Below, in pieces: positions 39,482 through 51,875 of a stretch of DNA of 64,000 nucleotides. How positions within the stretch are numbered: position 1 is the first letter of the stretch; every line of letters begins with the position of its first letter. Under the pieces are notes generated by a model. That model searched no databases, was not told where the DNA came from, and worked only from the letters and a program-made list of their open reading frames with translations. Origin of the DNA: Amoebidium appalachense (taxonomy: Eukaryota > Ichthyosporea); assembly GCA_963693365.1 (NCBI GenBank), contig CAVNZM010000011.1, forward strand, positions 7,192,001 to 7,256,000, given 5' to 3'. Both the position numbers and the translations under genes were made by a program.

Positions 39482-40336
39482 GGGGAGGGAGGGGGGGAGG
39501 GGGGGGGGAGGGGAAGGGGGGAGGGAAGGGGTTGGATGGTTTAAGGTGGAAGGGGGGGGGGGGAGTTGGTTTTGGAGACAGAGGGGGGGGGGGTGAAGGG
39601 GGGGGAAGGAGGAGGGGGGGGTTGGATGGTCTAAGAGGGGGGGCGGGGGGGAGGGGGCAGAAGAGGGGGGGGGGGGGGGGATGAGAAGAGGAGGATGGGA
39701 GGGAGGGGGGGGGGTTGGATGGCCTAAGATGGAGAGGGAGGGGATGGGTGAGAAGGGCGGGAGGGAGGAGGGGGGGGGGGGAGTAGACGGTTTTACGCGC
39801 AGGAGGAGGGGGTGAAAGGGGGGGGGGGGGGGGGGGGAGGTTGGACGGTTTAAGGTGGAAGGGTGGGTGAGTGAGGGGTTAGTTGGTTTTTGGGGAAAGG
39901 AGGTAGGGGTGAAGGGGGGGGGGGGGGGGGGGTAGGGGGGGGAGAGGGGAGGTTGCATGGTTTGAGGGGGGAAGGGTGGGTGGGTGAGGGGTTAGTTGGT
40001 TTTGGGAGTAGGAGGAGGGCGTGAGAGAGGGGAGGGGGGGGGGGGGGAGGGGTTGGATGGTGTGTGTGTGTGGGGGGGGAGGGCGGGGGGGGGGGGGGGG
40101 GGGGGGGGCTTGGTTACATGTGAGGACTTTTGCACGGAGGGCTGCCCTCATGGCGTCCTGTCTGTCCACAAATACCTTGCTGACACCGGCAGCATGGTCT
40201 ATAAATAGAAAAGGGGGGTTGTTAATAATAAAACATCATGAGTATATCATTTCTAAATTTTAATGTTATTATTATTCAGTTTAGTTCGTATGTGTGGGTG
40301 GGTGGGTGTGTGGGTGGGGGGGGAAGGGGAACGGGC

Positions 40337-40367
<31 letters not shown>

Positions 40368-40523
40368 AGGGGGGGGGGTGCAACAATCAATCACAGCAAC
40401 CAATCAAAAGGCGACACACACACATTCACACCCAATCATACGCACCAACTCCAATCAGCCCTCATACCTCGAACCAGTCCAATAATTCAAATATGCTAAC
40501 CTGTGGCCCCTATCTACTGCCCT

Positions 40524-40554
<31 letters not shown>

Positions 40555-41033
40555 TTCCCCCCCCCCCCCAAAAAAAAACCAAAAAACAAAAAAAAACAAA
40601 GAGATACCTCCCCTCAACCTAGAAGGACCCCCCTTCCCCCCCTTTCCCTCACCCACCCGCGCCCCTCCACAAGCAACCCCTATTCACCCACCCCTCAACC
40701 AAATAAACCGATTCTCCACCACTCGAACCAAATACAGTAAGTGCATCTTAAAGGACCCACTGTAACCCTGCCTTTTGGCAGACCCAGCTGCAGCAGCTCA
40801 TTGGTCAGTTCATCCCCGCTCACACCATATTTGGTTGTGCTGGTCAGGATGAATGTTAGGGCTGCGATGGCTACTTTAACGTCCGACACAGCTGCAATAT
40901 GTAGTGGATGAGAGGGACGAGGGTGCAAGGAAACAGAAAGGGTGCGGGTGGTAAGGGGACAAGAGGGAGGGGGGAGGAGGGGGAGGAGAGGGGAGGGGAG
41001 AGGAGGGTGGTGGTGGTGGGTAGGAGGAAGGGG

Positions 41034-41069
<36 letters not shown>

Positions 41070-41410
41070 GGGGCGGGCTTTGTGAATTTGTATATATATT
41101 GCTTCATTGACTTTTAAATACATGAATCGGGAATCACTTCGTTGATTATGTGCTCCCCTCCTTCCCCCGCTCCCTCTCTTCCTCCCCCCTCTCCCCCCGG
41201 TACAAGAAGACACCCAGGTGCTAACACCACCTAGTTGTGTTGTGTGTGTGTGTGTGTGTGTGTGTGTATCTTTGTGTGTGTGTATGCACGCATTTGTCTG
41301 TGTGTGCATGTGCTTGCGCATACGTGCAAGCTTAGATGTGTGCCTGTCAGAGTGTCAGTGTGGGTGTGGGTGTGTCCGCGTGTATCTGTGTATGTTTGTT
41401 GGCCCAGGGA
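38770..41410 (-). repeat. Segmental duplicate of the middle of COMMD4
   Basis: This block matches about 22420-24430 in order and orientation, including intron sequence. Examples are the TGGGCAGTGGGAAT patch, the CATAACCCCTT/GTAGCTTGTTGC patch and the GGCCC-plus-GT region at the far end. Microsatellites and homopolymers differ in length between the two copies. Confidence 0.85.
38986..40891 (-). pseudogene. Partial COMMD4 copy (three exons)
   Basis: Exons 40891-40772, 40198-40118 and 39083-38986 have exactly the lengths (120, 81, 98 nt) of the matching COMMD4 exons at 24005-23886, 23541-23461 and 22709-22612. All remain open in frame. Differences are mostly synonymous or conservative, for example [13 protein letters not shown] for [13 protein letters not shown] and DRQDAMRAAL for DRQEAMKAAL. 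The first exon's donor is GCAGGG instead of GTAGGG. The upstream exons (FCGGLDC..., DYEKAG...) and the downstream COMM-domain exons are absent, so a functional COMMD4 cannot be made from this copy alone. Confidence 0.82.
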
Positions 41411-41643
41411 AAGGGCAGCAGGGGGAGATGGGGGGGGCAAGGGGGGGGGGGGGGAAAGGGGGGGGGGACCTTCTCCCCCGTCCGGTTTGGGGGGGTCCTC
41501 GGTCTATGTAATTCACTTCGCAACTCGTGTCGGGGTATCCCTATAGGTAGGTAGGTATCTTTGCTTTTATTCTAGGTTATAGGGTAAGGAGGGGAATTTT
41601 AAGATGTAGATTTGGTGCTCTTGCACTTGAGAATATTCCCGGT

Positions 41644-41867
41644 ATGTCGGAAACAAACATCGATGATCATATCATCCAGCTGTCGAGGAATGACGAAGAA
41701 GAGGCGATCTGAAAGCAAGCTCTCTTTAAAAGGATCGCTCTGTTGTGAAGTAGTTGGTTGAGATTCTGCCTTATGCGATTTATTAGGTTACCAGAGGGTA
41801 GCTTAATTGGTAGGCCACTCGTTTTGAGAACGGAAGGTTATAGGTTTAAAACCTGCTATCAACTTAT
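41644..41867 (+). tRNA. tRNA-like sequence in a possible organelle-derived insert
   Basis: 41793-41867 contains a bacterial/organellar-style D arm (TAGCTTAATTGGTAGGC, stem GCTT/AGGC), a weak anticodon hairpin around CGTTTTGAGAACG and a T-arm-like hairpin (AGG-TTTAAAA-CCT). The acceptor strands do not pair and the anticodon is ambiguous (TGA or TTG), so this is a degenerate or misfolded tRNA at best. Just upstream, from 41644, a short frame (MSETNIDDHIIQLS...) meets TGA at 41710 and would continue (KQALFKRIALL) if TGA were read as Trp, as in many mitochondria. Origin from mitochondrial DNA is inference. Confidence 0.3.
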
Positions 41868-41878
41868 AAAGTTCTCCC

Positions 41879-41908
41879 TACTCATATAGGGTGAACTTGT
41901 AAATATAG
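41879..41908. other. 12-bp inverted repeat (hairpin)
   Basis: AAGTTCTCCCTA (41879-41890) and TAGGGTGAACTT (41897-41908) pair at 11 of 12 positions around a 6-nt loop, directly after the tRNA-like sequence. Confidence 0.7.
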
Positions 41909-41938
41909 GATTGCTTGACCTTCTCCCCCGTCCCCCCC

Positions 41939-41939
<1 letters not shown>

Positions 41940-42001
<62 letters not shown>
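41940..42001. repeat. Poly-C run, 62 nt
   Basis: The longest single-base run I saw in the window. Confidence 0.95.
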
Positions 42002-42004
<3 letters not shown>

Positions 42005-42080
42005 CCTCCGCCCCGCCACCGATCCACCCCCGCAATGACATGCCACCTGGTGCACCTATATTGAATACATCAGGGCCCAA

Positions 42081-42108
42081 CCAATCAGAAGGCAGCGGAC
42101 ATGCAAAT
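42081..42108 (+). promoter_or_regulatory. CCAAT box and octamer motif
   Basis: CCAAT at 42081-42085 and the octamer ATGCAAAT at 42101-42108 lie in unique sequence. No downstream gene was identified, so the function is unproven. Confidence 0.25.
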
Positions 42109-42355
42109 CTCCGCGAGATGATTTGCTGTGCTTTGGATGGAATGGATCCCCGGTGAATGTGATCCTGTTTGTGCCCATTCCATGCATGTTCGTTGTTTGC
42201 GTGGTTTCTATTTACATACATTTTTTCTGCGAGCCTTGTGGAAATATGGGAGAGAGAAATTTTACCGATGGTCGCTACTGTTTTCCGAAATCTGACGGTT
42301 TGGGCTACCCTGTGTATATATCTGGTTGTGTTGCTTGTCACTCCTGTTCGCATAA

Positions 42356-42399
<44 letters not shown>

Positions 42400-42560
42400 A
42401 CACACACACGCGCGCACCCGCCCACCCACACACACACGACACACATTGCACAACGCAAGAATATAAACACTTGATGAGCATGTATAAATCCTATTATGTA
42501 GCATACTGGCAGTAGTGCGAGATTTCATATTATTCTGTTTTTAGTTTCGCTCATCCAAGC

Positions 42561-42566
42561 TTTATT
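42561..42566 (-). terminator. Candidate poly(A) signal for DNAJA
   Basis: AATAAA on the - strand about 530 nt past the DNAJA stop codon. Confidence 0.35.
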
Positions 42567-43090
42567 ATTCCAATATATACCAATATGTTCGCGGGCCTGC
42601 CGTGAGCAGTGAATGGGGCCTGGGGGGCGAGAAGGAGGCTGTGTAAATAAACCCAGCCGCCCAGGACACACCGACCATGGTGCTATATTAGGTACATAAG
42701 CATGTATGTATCGCTGTATTGAATAAGGCTCCCTAGACTGTAAAAAATAACCCAGCGAAGAAACCGCAATCACACTCCCTCCGTAGCTTAGCACATGTGC
42801 ACAGAGCTCTGCAAAAGATACCAGTACGGCAAAGCGTGAAGCGCAAATCAAAACGTAGCCTTGAAACAATAAACCAAGGGAAAACAAAAAAACAACCTAA
42901 AAACAAACAAACAAACAAACAAACAAAAAACAACCGACACAATGCAAGTCGAGAACATGAAGGAAGAATATCCCCATACCCCCACCCACCAGAAAACACG
43001 TAATGCCCCCCCTCCTCCCCCCTCTCACACACACAACACACACACAACACACACACTAACACACACACACACACACACACACAGCACAAT

Positions 43091-43300
43091 CTACTGCTGT
43101 GCGCACTGCACGCCCGGGCCACCGTGGTGGCCGTGAGCATGGCCGTCGTCATCGTCATCGTCGTCATCTTCCCGCACACTGCCCGGCGCCACATCCTGCA
43201 CCGTCACCTCCTCCACCTCCCCCTTGATGCTGGCCCTGGGCCCACCACAATGAATAATGTAAGCCGCGGTGGAAAGAAGCTACAAGTAGAAACAAATGAA

Positions 43301-43331
<31 letters not shown>

Positions 43332-43425
43332 ACCAAAAGGAATACGCGGGACTCTCTGTCATTGAACAATATCCCCTAACCCCATCTCCCTCCTGGACCC
43401 AGCATCCACGACTCCAAACCGAATA

Positions 43426-43482
<57 letters not shown>

Positions 43483-45430
43483 TTCCCCCCCTTCTCTCCC
43501 CACCTTACCCTTCTGTCCCTCTCCGCCTCCCACCACCCCCATTCTCAACCACCAAAACGAACACACAGACCCCCCCCCCCCCCCCCCCCCCTCTCCCCCA
43601 TTTACCTTTCTGTCCTCCCCCCTCCCCCCTCCCCCCACCACCACCAATTCTCACCCACCAACACAACCACCCACCAACACAGCCACCCACCCATCCCCCC
43701 CCCCCCCCCCCCCCCCCTCCCCCCACTCACCTCTTTGGCCTAGGCCCCAGGGCCTTCTCGAGTGCGTCGACCTTGTCCCGTGAGAGCTCAGGGGGGAAGA
43801 CCACCTTGAAGTGCATCACCAGCTGCCCCCTGATCTCGGGGTGCTTCTGCCGTGGCATGCCCTCGTGAAGAATGGCCTTGACTGCTCCCTCCTTGATCAC
43901 CTGCAGAGAGTGTGTGTGTGTTTGTCATCTAATAGGCAGGGCGTTTGATGTGAAAGACATCTATGCGTGTGCGCGCACAAAAAGGGAGGCAGGTTAAAGA
44001 TGGACGGAGGTGTTTTACTTACTTACTTTCTTTCTTTCTTTTTTTTTGCGCGGGCGCGGGGGGGGGGGGGGGGGGGGGGGGGGGTATGTTATAAAGGGAA
44101 ACCCAGCAAACACACACCTAAAAAAGGCCGGTTTGGTGAGGGGGCATGCCCTCCCCCTCCCCTCCCCCACCCCTCACCCCCCCCTTCCCCTGCCCACATC
44201 ACCCTTGCCGCCCAAAAACATATGCACGCACCCACACAGGCACCAATGCACGCACACACACACACCCACACACCCAAAACCACCCACCCACCCACACAAG
44301 TGTGCACCCACCCACACAAGTGTGCACCCACCCACACCCACCAACCCACACCCACACCCACGTATGCATACCTGTCCTGGAGGCACGACCACATGCAGCT
44401 TCCTCCCGTCCAGCTGCTCCACCACACGATTGACCCCACATAGCGCCTCAACCAGTTGAATCTCAAGCTCCATGTGAAGGTCGTCCCCCTGGCGCTGGAA
44501 CACAGCGTGCTCCTTTTGCCGAAGTAGAACAACGACATCTCCCGCCTCCATGTCGGGCTGCTGGTCCCCCTCCCCCTTAAAGGTGATGGCGGTACCGTCC
44601 CTCATGCCCGGGTTAACGTGCACCTCAAAGATCTTTCTCTCCTGGATGGTCTTCTCACCACGGCACTCCTGGCACCTGTACATGGGAAGGTGACATTTTT
44701 TTTTGTCATCTACCTAGTGCTTGTTTAGAATATGTGTCAATAGCATACGTGTTGAGAGCACGTGTATGTACTATGTGGGTATATGGTACAGATATGTATG
44801 TTGAAGCAGATTGGCAGGCCCATGCAAACAGAAAAATCGAGAAGTTAGAGAGACTACACTGGTGAAAGCCATACAGAAACTCCCCCCCCCCCCCCCCCCC
44901 CCCGGATGTAAGAACCAAAAGCCCCCCCTCCCCCCCCGCCCCAGAGGTAAGCCGAACCTAATGAGCCCCCCTCCCCCCCCCCCCCTTTCCCTTCCCCCCC
45001 CCCCCCCCCCCTCCCTCCCCTCCCACAGCGCACCGCTGCAGCCAAACCAACAAACACAATCACCACCACTATCACCATAGCAGCAACCATAACGGAGGAA
45101 CGAAGGAGATGCATAGAGACAGCAAGAAAACCCACCTTTCCCTGCACTAACCCCCTTTCCCTCCCCTCCCTCCCCCCACCCCCTCTCCCATTCCACACAC
45201 AACCACGCACACACACACCAAAACAAAAGCAAAAACAAATGACGAAAAGGAGAGAGGGGTAAAAAAGCCCCTCCACCAGCACCCCTCAGCAATCCTCCCT
45301 CCCCCCCCCCCCCCCCTCCCCGCCCCTTTCCCTCTCCAATACGTGCCTTCCTACACGTCTGTGTTCCATTTGTCCTTCCCCACTCCCCCCTCCCCCCAAC
45401 CCCTCCTCCATATTCATATCCAAATCCGCC

Positions 45431-45469
<39 letters not shown>

Positions 45470-47303
45470 CCCCCTCTCGGTCATGTACAGCATTCCCCCA
45501 AACGATACACGAGCTCATTTATAAATGAGCTTCCACTCCCTTCCTCCCCTTCCCCCCCCCCCCCAAAAAAAAATCGCTCTCCATCTCCACCTCGGGAACC
45601 CGATTCGCATTCCCATCTCTCGTTTTTGGCCAAAGACCTGAACTCTATTAGCAAGCACGGGTACCCAGCATCCCAGCACAAAAGGTGATCCCCACCCACC
45701 ATTCCAACAAATCTACCCCCTTATCAACCCCCCTCCCCCCTTCCTGCCCCCCGCGTCATCACCAGGCCCTAAACAACAAACTCAACCCCGCCCTCCCCCC
45801 CCCCCCCCACACACAGCCACACCCATCCATCCCACTCTCCACTCCCACCTCCACCTTGCCCTAAAAGACACAAAACTCATTAAAACCACTCCCCCCCCCC
45901 ACTCCCCTTCATTCCCCTCCACCCACATCCACACACAATCTCTCTATCCCCCCCCCCCCCCCCCCCCCCCCCCCCCTATCCCTCCCCCCTACCCTCCCTA
46001 CACGACTCCCCCCCCCCCCCACCAACCACCACCACCACCCACCCGCCCAACCCCACACACAAACCTCCAAACACATATACACCCACACACATGCGCACAT
46101 ACACCCGACCAATCCACTGGCCCACCCAAAAACCCCCACGCACCCACCCACATCCACACCCCCCCTCCTCCCCCCTTCCCCTGTGCCCCTTCCCTTTGCC
46201 TCCCCCCACCCCCAACCCCCCCCCCCACCCCGGACCCCCCCTCCCCCCGCCGGACTCCCCCCCCCCGCCCCGGACCCCCCCCCCCCCCCCAAAAAAAAAG
46301 AAAACCACGCACACACCCACCTGTCCTCTGCCTTGCACTTCTCACCCTGGCCCTGGCACGCATTGCACACGGTCTGCACCTGCTGCACAAACGGCCCCGC
46401 CCTCTGCAGTTGCACCCTCACCCCCTGCCCGTTGCACTGTGTGCACTTCTCCACGTTCTTCCCTCCCTTCCCGTTGCATCCCTTGCAAAGAACATTCTTA
46501 CGCATCGCAAGTTTGCGTGTGCACCCACTGTACAGCTGCTCCAACGTAACCTGAAGCTCATGCCGCACGTCCGGCGCCCGTCTTTCCCTGCGCATGCCGC
46601 CGCCCATGCCGCCCATGCCGAACAATCGAGAGAAGATGTCGTCGGCGGAGAAGTCGCCACCACCACCACCCTCTTTGAGCCCCTGTAACAACACTGTGTG
46701 AGGTTTTGCATCGAGACACTCGACCCCCCCCCCCCCCCCCCCCCCCTCTGCGCGTGGCGCTGCACCACAACTATTCAAAACCCTCTCCCTCACCCCTCCC
46801 CGGCTTCCCCTAAGGCAAAGTGGAATGGAACAGTACTGAACTACTGCTATATCTAAATAGCCCAGCCTCCCCCCTCCCCCACTCCCCGTCCTTCCTCCTT
46901 TCCCTTACTCTCCCTCCTATACCACACACCCAAAACCCAAGTTCTTCGTCTGTCATCTCCCTATGAATATTCTCTCAATCCGAGGTGCCCACTCAACTTC
47001 CGTCCTTGGAAACCAGGTAACACACACAACACACCTTGCCAAGAAAATCAAACCACGGAGGGGCACTTGAGCTTATGTGTGTGTCTGTGCACATGCACCA
47101 GATGTGTGTTGATGTGTCTGTGTTATGCATACGTCAATAGTGAAAAACAGGGCACTAAAGTGTCGCACATGAGTGAATCGATGCCAGTGCGATGTTGTAG
47201 CGGGGACATAACGACAAATATATCACAATACGCAAAAACCCATACACACATAGCCCCTCTGTTACACATCACTGATCACTCACCTCACTGATGTGTCGTA
47301 CAG

Positions 47304-47372
<69 letters not shown>

Positions 47373-47757
47373 GCACACATGTACAACCCCCAAAGCTTGC
47401 TACCACTTCCTCTACTACCAAACAGCTCTCTCCGTTTTTCCCGTTCTCTCTCCGTTGCACTCCAGAACCACCAACACAACCACGACACACACATGGCATA
47501 AACATGAACATGGAACGACCCCAAGTTTCAGCACGCACCTGCTCGCCATATCTGTCGTACAGCTCGCGCTTCTTTGGGTCTTCAAGCACTGCAAACTGGT
47601 AGGAAATCTCCTTGAACTTCTCTGCTGCTTCTGGGTTTCCATGATTCTTATCTGGGTGGTACTTGAGCGCAAGCTTCTTGTATGCCTTTCTAATCTCGTC
47701 AACTGATGCCTCCGGAGAGACACCAAAGGTGTCGTAGAACTTGGATTCCTTGACCAT
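43091..47757 (-). CDS. DNAJA: Type I HSP40/DnaJ co-chaperone (DNAJA/Ydj1-like)
   Basis: Five minus-strand exons: 47757-47539, 46682-46321, 44675-44372, 43900-43731, 43235-43091, totalling 1200 nt (399 residues; human DNAJA1 is 397). The J domain occupies residues 1-70 with the HPD motif (KYHPDKN) that stimulates HSP70 ATPase. A short Gly-rich segment follows (GMGGMGGGM). The zinc-finger domain has four CxxC pairs: CKGC, CTQC, CNAC and CQEC. The two C-terminal substrate-binding beta domains contain [27 protein letters not shown] and [10 protein letters not shown]. The tail has eight Asp in a row, a His/Gly stretch and the CaaX box CAQQ, a farnesylation signal that tethers such proteins to membranes. 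All splice phases agree. The first exon alone carries the complete J domain. Confidence 0.95.
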
Positions 47758-47981
47758 TCTCTCAGCTTATAAAAACAACAAGTAGGACGGAGCTTTTTGG
47801 GAAATAAAAACCACAAGTAAGCTTTTACACGGGGCAAAAAAACAAACAAAACACAGTGACTTCTTTCGAGCCCCGCAGCTTTTGTAACACATGGGCGCGT
47901 ATATTCGCGATACGGTGGCGTCATAGAGCGTCACCAGCACAGTATCACACTCAGCAATCGGTTCGGGCCGTTTGATCTGGG

Positions 47982-48163
47982 CCAATCACACCTCATATTC
48001 GACCCGAATCGAATTGGAAATCGTGCCAGCTTGTTGATTGGACGAGGTCAAAATGAGACGTATCACCCGAAACCTTTTGTCTTTGCCAAGAGCAACCTTT
48101 GTCACACATATAAAACTGGGGGTTTACGCTGTTTACTCGAGGCAAAGAGAGACCAGTCTCAGG
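47982..48163 (+). promoter_or_regulatory. Promoter-like cluster: CCAAT, inverted CCAAT, TATA, donor
   Basis: CCAAT at 47982-47986, ATTGG at 48037-48041 and TATAAAA at 48109-48115 are followed by a good splice donor (CTCAG|GTATGG at 48163). Together with AATAAA at 48936-48941 they outline a possible short rightward transcript with no recognisable protein. Confidence 0.35.
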
Positions 48164-48364
48164 TATGGGGGGTTTTTGCTCGGAATATCCCCTCAGCGGT
48201 ATATCATGATCACGCACATAGATGTCGGGTGATGACTATATATCAGGGTTTACTTTCTCTTACGAGACACCATAAAGACTAAGAAAAATCAATTAGTTGG
48301 GGTTCCCCGTTTTTATTTTTTTTATTTTTTTTAGGGCTCCCCTGGGACACTCGGTATTAGCTGG

Positions 48365-48453
<89 letters not shown>
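48365..48453. repeat. (GT)n microsatellite
   Basis: GT array of about 90 bp in the DNAJA-arrestin intergenic region. Confidence 0.95.
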
Positions 48454-48457
<4 letters not shown>

Positions 48458-48492
48458 TGTGTGTGTGTGTGTGTGCGTGCGTGCGCTAGATC

Positions 48493-48735
48493 TTATTTTG
48501 TAGTGATGTGTTTCTCAAGCCAATCAATACATCTAATAAACAGGTCGTAGTTACGCGTGTTTAGTATAAAATCAAGGATGTTGTAATTTACAGGTAGGCT
48601 ATTCTTCTGGGTGTCTGTTGTGAATGTGACGTGTGTGTGTTGCGGTATTATGTAGTCTATCAAACTACATTTGGCTGACCGTTTAAACTGGTGTGTGTGT
48701 GTGTTGTTTGGGCATGCAAACGATATCGATGCCAC
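48493..48735 (-). CDS. Unrecognised 80-codon ORF
   Basis: An open frame on the - strand that is not driven by simple repeats, with a protein-like end ([19 protein letters not shown] ... stop). It could be a small gene, a terminal exon or chance. I recognise no family and there is no supporting promoter on that strand. Confidence 0.2.
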   Translation of the reverse strand: MASISFACPNNTHTHQFKRSAKCSLIDYIIPQHTHVTFTTDTQKNSLPVNYNILDFILNTRNYDLFIRCIDWLEKHITTK

Positions 48736-49514
48736 CTTATATAATATTAGATCGCCACTGTATATTGCACGTGTACAGGCTCAGTGCCAGCGCTTCAGCT
48801 TTGGCTTTGTTCTTAATATAATTAAACATCTAAAAACTAAATAGGTTACTTTTTGTGCTAATAAAAATGTTTTTAGGTCCCAGGGACGTCTATGATGTAT
48901 GGCTATATAGTAGTTCTTTGCCGACATGTCAATCCAATAAAGTATTGTGAACAGTTGGCGCTGACTCAGCCTGACTGTCGTGGGGAAGTAGCAATATTCT
49001 CAGACAAGGAATCGCAGACTTACCTTTTTAGTCTAACTCACAAATGGTGCGATTGGTGTTTTCGATAGTAACGTTTTAGGGGGATACAAGGCAACAATGA
49101 TTATGTAAATAATTATTGTTCATTAATGGTATTGTTGTCATTCTCTATATAAAACATTGAAAGATTATGATAATATTAAAATGTTTTTATTAGCAATAAA
49201 AGGACCAAAACATGGGAAGCTATTTAATAATCTTTTGTATTTGTTGAATATCTGATGAAATTACGAACTGCATGGCAAGACACCCCCTCAATCTTCCGAG
49301 TCTAGATCCCAGGAGAAATAATTTCTTGGCCAACCAATCAAATGTGAGGAACGAACAGGGATCTTTGCTTTGCGCGCACTCACCGTTTCTTTTTGTGTTG
49401 TCAGGCCGCGTGCGGCGGCGCAGTTCAGTGTTTTTTCAAGGCTTTTGCCAAAAGGGAAATTTTTGCTATTGTAAGGTTGAAAGAGAAAAGAAGGAATAAG
49501 GGAGATAAAGAAAG

Positions 49515-50589
49515 ATGTCTTCTATATCAGAAGACCAGAAAGCCCTTGCCAAAAAGCTGGGGACGTTCGAGATCACTTTTGAAGGGGATCGCGAGGTAAG
49601 ATCCCCTGCAGAAATGCCAAGAACAGCCTTTTGGGTTTGTAGCGAAATTGCAGAGCGAGGTGACACCTACTAGCGTTTTGGGAACAGTACCCGTTGTTAT
49701 ACCCTAATTTAATAAATAATAGCCTTCATTTTGCTTTTGGGGTATCCTTTGTTTCCCCCGTTACTGCTTCAATGTGGACGGGATGGTGAAGCGAGTTCTA
49801 TCACTCGTGGTGGTGTGATGGCTTATTTTGATGTGACAGCAAAGGGCCATTTGTAAACCTTCCTTTTAGCAGTCCCATTGGTCGTTTGAATTGTTAATCA
49901 TTTGGGAAAAAAAATCTTATCCTACGCCCACATTTCGACTTTTGTGAAAGTTCTTCTTAACAACTACGGACTTCAGTTTTTATATTAAGCGTTACCCTTT
50001 CCGGACAGGTCTACTACGAGAATGACACAATCCTTGGGACGGTCATCTGCACAGAGCTGAAAGAGCGCACACCCGTTAGCAAGCTGAGGGCTGTTGTGGT
50101 GTGTGATGTTACCTACAAGGATTCGCTTGGTCTACTTTGGACCGACCGTATATATAGAGAGGTAGGCTTGGAAGCCCCGTTCTTCCACCTTTGCAGATTC
50201 AATTTATGATTTTCCTTGTTCACTGAAAACTTTTCTATTGCTTTTTCCTTGTGTCTCGTATCTTGGACCGACCCATTTCCCCCAAACATTTCCCAGCAAG
50301 CATTATAAGTAGTTTTTTAGGATCTAATCTCAGCCTTCGGTTTCCCACCTCTCCCCCCCCCCCCCCCCTCCCTCCCTCCCTTCCCTCTCCCACCTTCCCC
50401 CCCCCCCCTCCCCCCCACACCCTTCCCCCGTCCCCTCCTCCGTGTTATTCCTTTCTCCGAGTGGGAAGTGACCCGCATTTACAAGTGTCTTATGGAATAA
50501 ACGGCCTATGCTTTTCGTCGTGTCTCCTTAAGCTTGGTGTGATTTCTTGGTTCCCCTGTGTACCAAATTCTAACCCTTTCATACCCCCT

Positions 50590-50622
<33 letters not shown>

Positions 50623-50807
50623 ACCAAGAAAAAAAAAAAAAAAAAAAAAGAAAGAAACAAACCTTGTAACACAACACACATGCTCATGCATTCACACACA
50701 CACACACGCACGCACACAACACGTGAGCGCGTGCGTGCGCGAACAGAGACGCATGTTCATACACCTGCGTGCACGTGCGCGCGCGCGCACACACACACAC
50801 ACACACA

Positions 50808-50838
<31 letters not shown>

Positions 50839-51550
50839 ACACTCACACCGGTCGGGTTCTCTTTTCTTTTCTTTCTTTTTTCTTTTTCTTTTTCTTTTTT
50901 TTCCACAGCATGTAGATATCAAGACCGATACGGACTTTCTCGAGGTCGGTGTATCCAAAAAGTTCGATTTCAAGATCCCAGTGCCCACCGACCTGCCACC
51001 AACCTTAGCTGTTCAATATCCAGAAGCAAAAGGTACATATTAACCCCCCCCCCCCCCCCCCTCTTCCCCCCTTTCCTCCGGGGGGGGGGGGGGAGTTAAC
51101 AGACTCGGAAAGAGGATGGTCGGTGCTATGGTGGTTGGGTTGAAGCCGCGGGGGGGGGGGGGGGGGGGGGGGGGGTGGGGGGGTTGGAATAGGAGAGGAC
51201 AGACACTGGTGTGTGTGGTTCCAGCCTCTTTGTTCTTTGTTTGTTCTTTTTTTACCGCCCCTCCTTCATCTTCCGTAACCCCCCCCCCCCCCCCCCCCCC
51301 CCCAACCCCACCCCTTCACCAAGTCCCTCCCCGTTTTTTTGTTTGCGTGTGTGTGTGGCTGGCAAGGGGGGGGTGGGGGGGATTCTGCATGGTCGTGGGC
51401 AGACACTAGTTGACGATGTTATAGACATTAATCACAACTCAACGTTTTAGTTGCTTCTGCTTTGTTCTTTTTGCCAGGGAAGCGGTGGCGGGGGGGGGGG
51501 GGGGGGGGGGGGAGAGGGGGTTATTGGTGGCTTCTGTTGTTTTTTTTGTC

Positions 51551-51608
<58 letters not shown>

Positions 51609-51751
51609 GGGGGGAGAGGGGCAGGTGGAGGATTCACCATTCAAATTTGCTGTCTAAATACTGAAAGGGGCTGGGGATGTAGGTTCTTCGCACAGGGGGG
51701 TGACGTGGAGTCTGAGAATTGTCTCGGAGGATGCGGATGGCTCGGCAAAGG

Positions 51752-51797
<46 letters not shown>

Positions 51798-51844
51798 CTA
51801 TTGGTTATAGAGGGAGTGTGTTGTGGTGGTGGTAGAGGGTGTGT

Positions 51845-51875
<31 letters not shown>

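Larger units (their letters stand above)
41411..43090. other. Intergenic: organelle-like island, 62-nt C run, DNAJA 3' flank
   Basis: After G-rich DNA (to 41470) comes an AT-richer island (about 41530-41930, separate entries), a giant C run, then unique DNA 42010-42350. A CA array (about 42357-42412) and unique DNA containing the DNAJA 3' flank follow. No protein exon was recognised on either strand. Confidence 0.5.
47758..49514. other. Shared upstream region of divergent DNAJA and arrestin genes
   Basis: Unique, AT-richer DNA with a CCAAT/TATA cluster (separate entry) and one GT array (48365-48453). A poly(A)-like AATAAA on + lies at 48936-48941. CCAAT also occurs near 49335, upstream of the arrestin start. 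No clear heat-shock element (nGAAnnTTCn arrays) was seen for DNAJA. Confidence 0.5.

Noticed and set aside
39385-39960. Poly-Gly / poly-Pro ORFs
   Set aside because: Products of G or C homopolymers and G-rich tracts, without conserved motifs or splice support.
42090-42250. Octamer-driven small nuclear RNA gene
   Set aside because: An octamer is present, but no U1, U2, U4, U5 or U6-like sequence follows.
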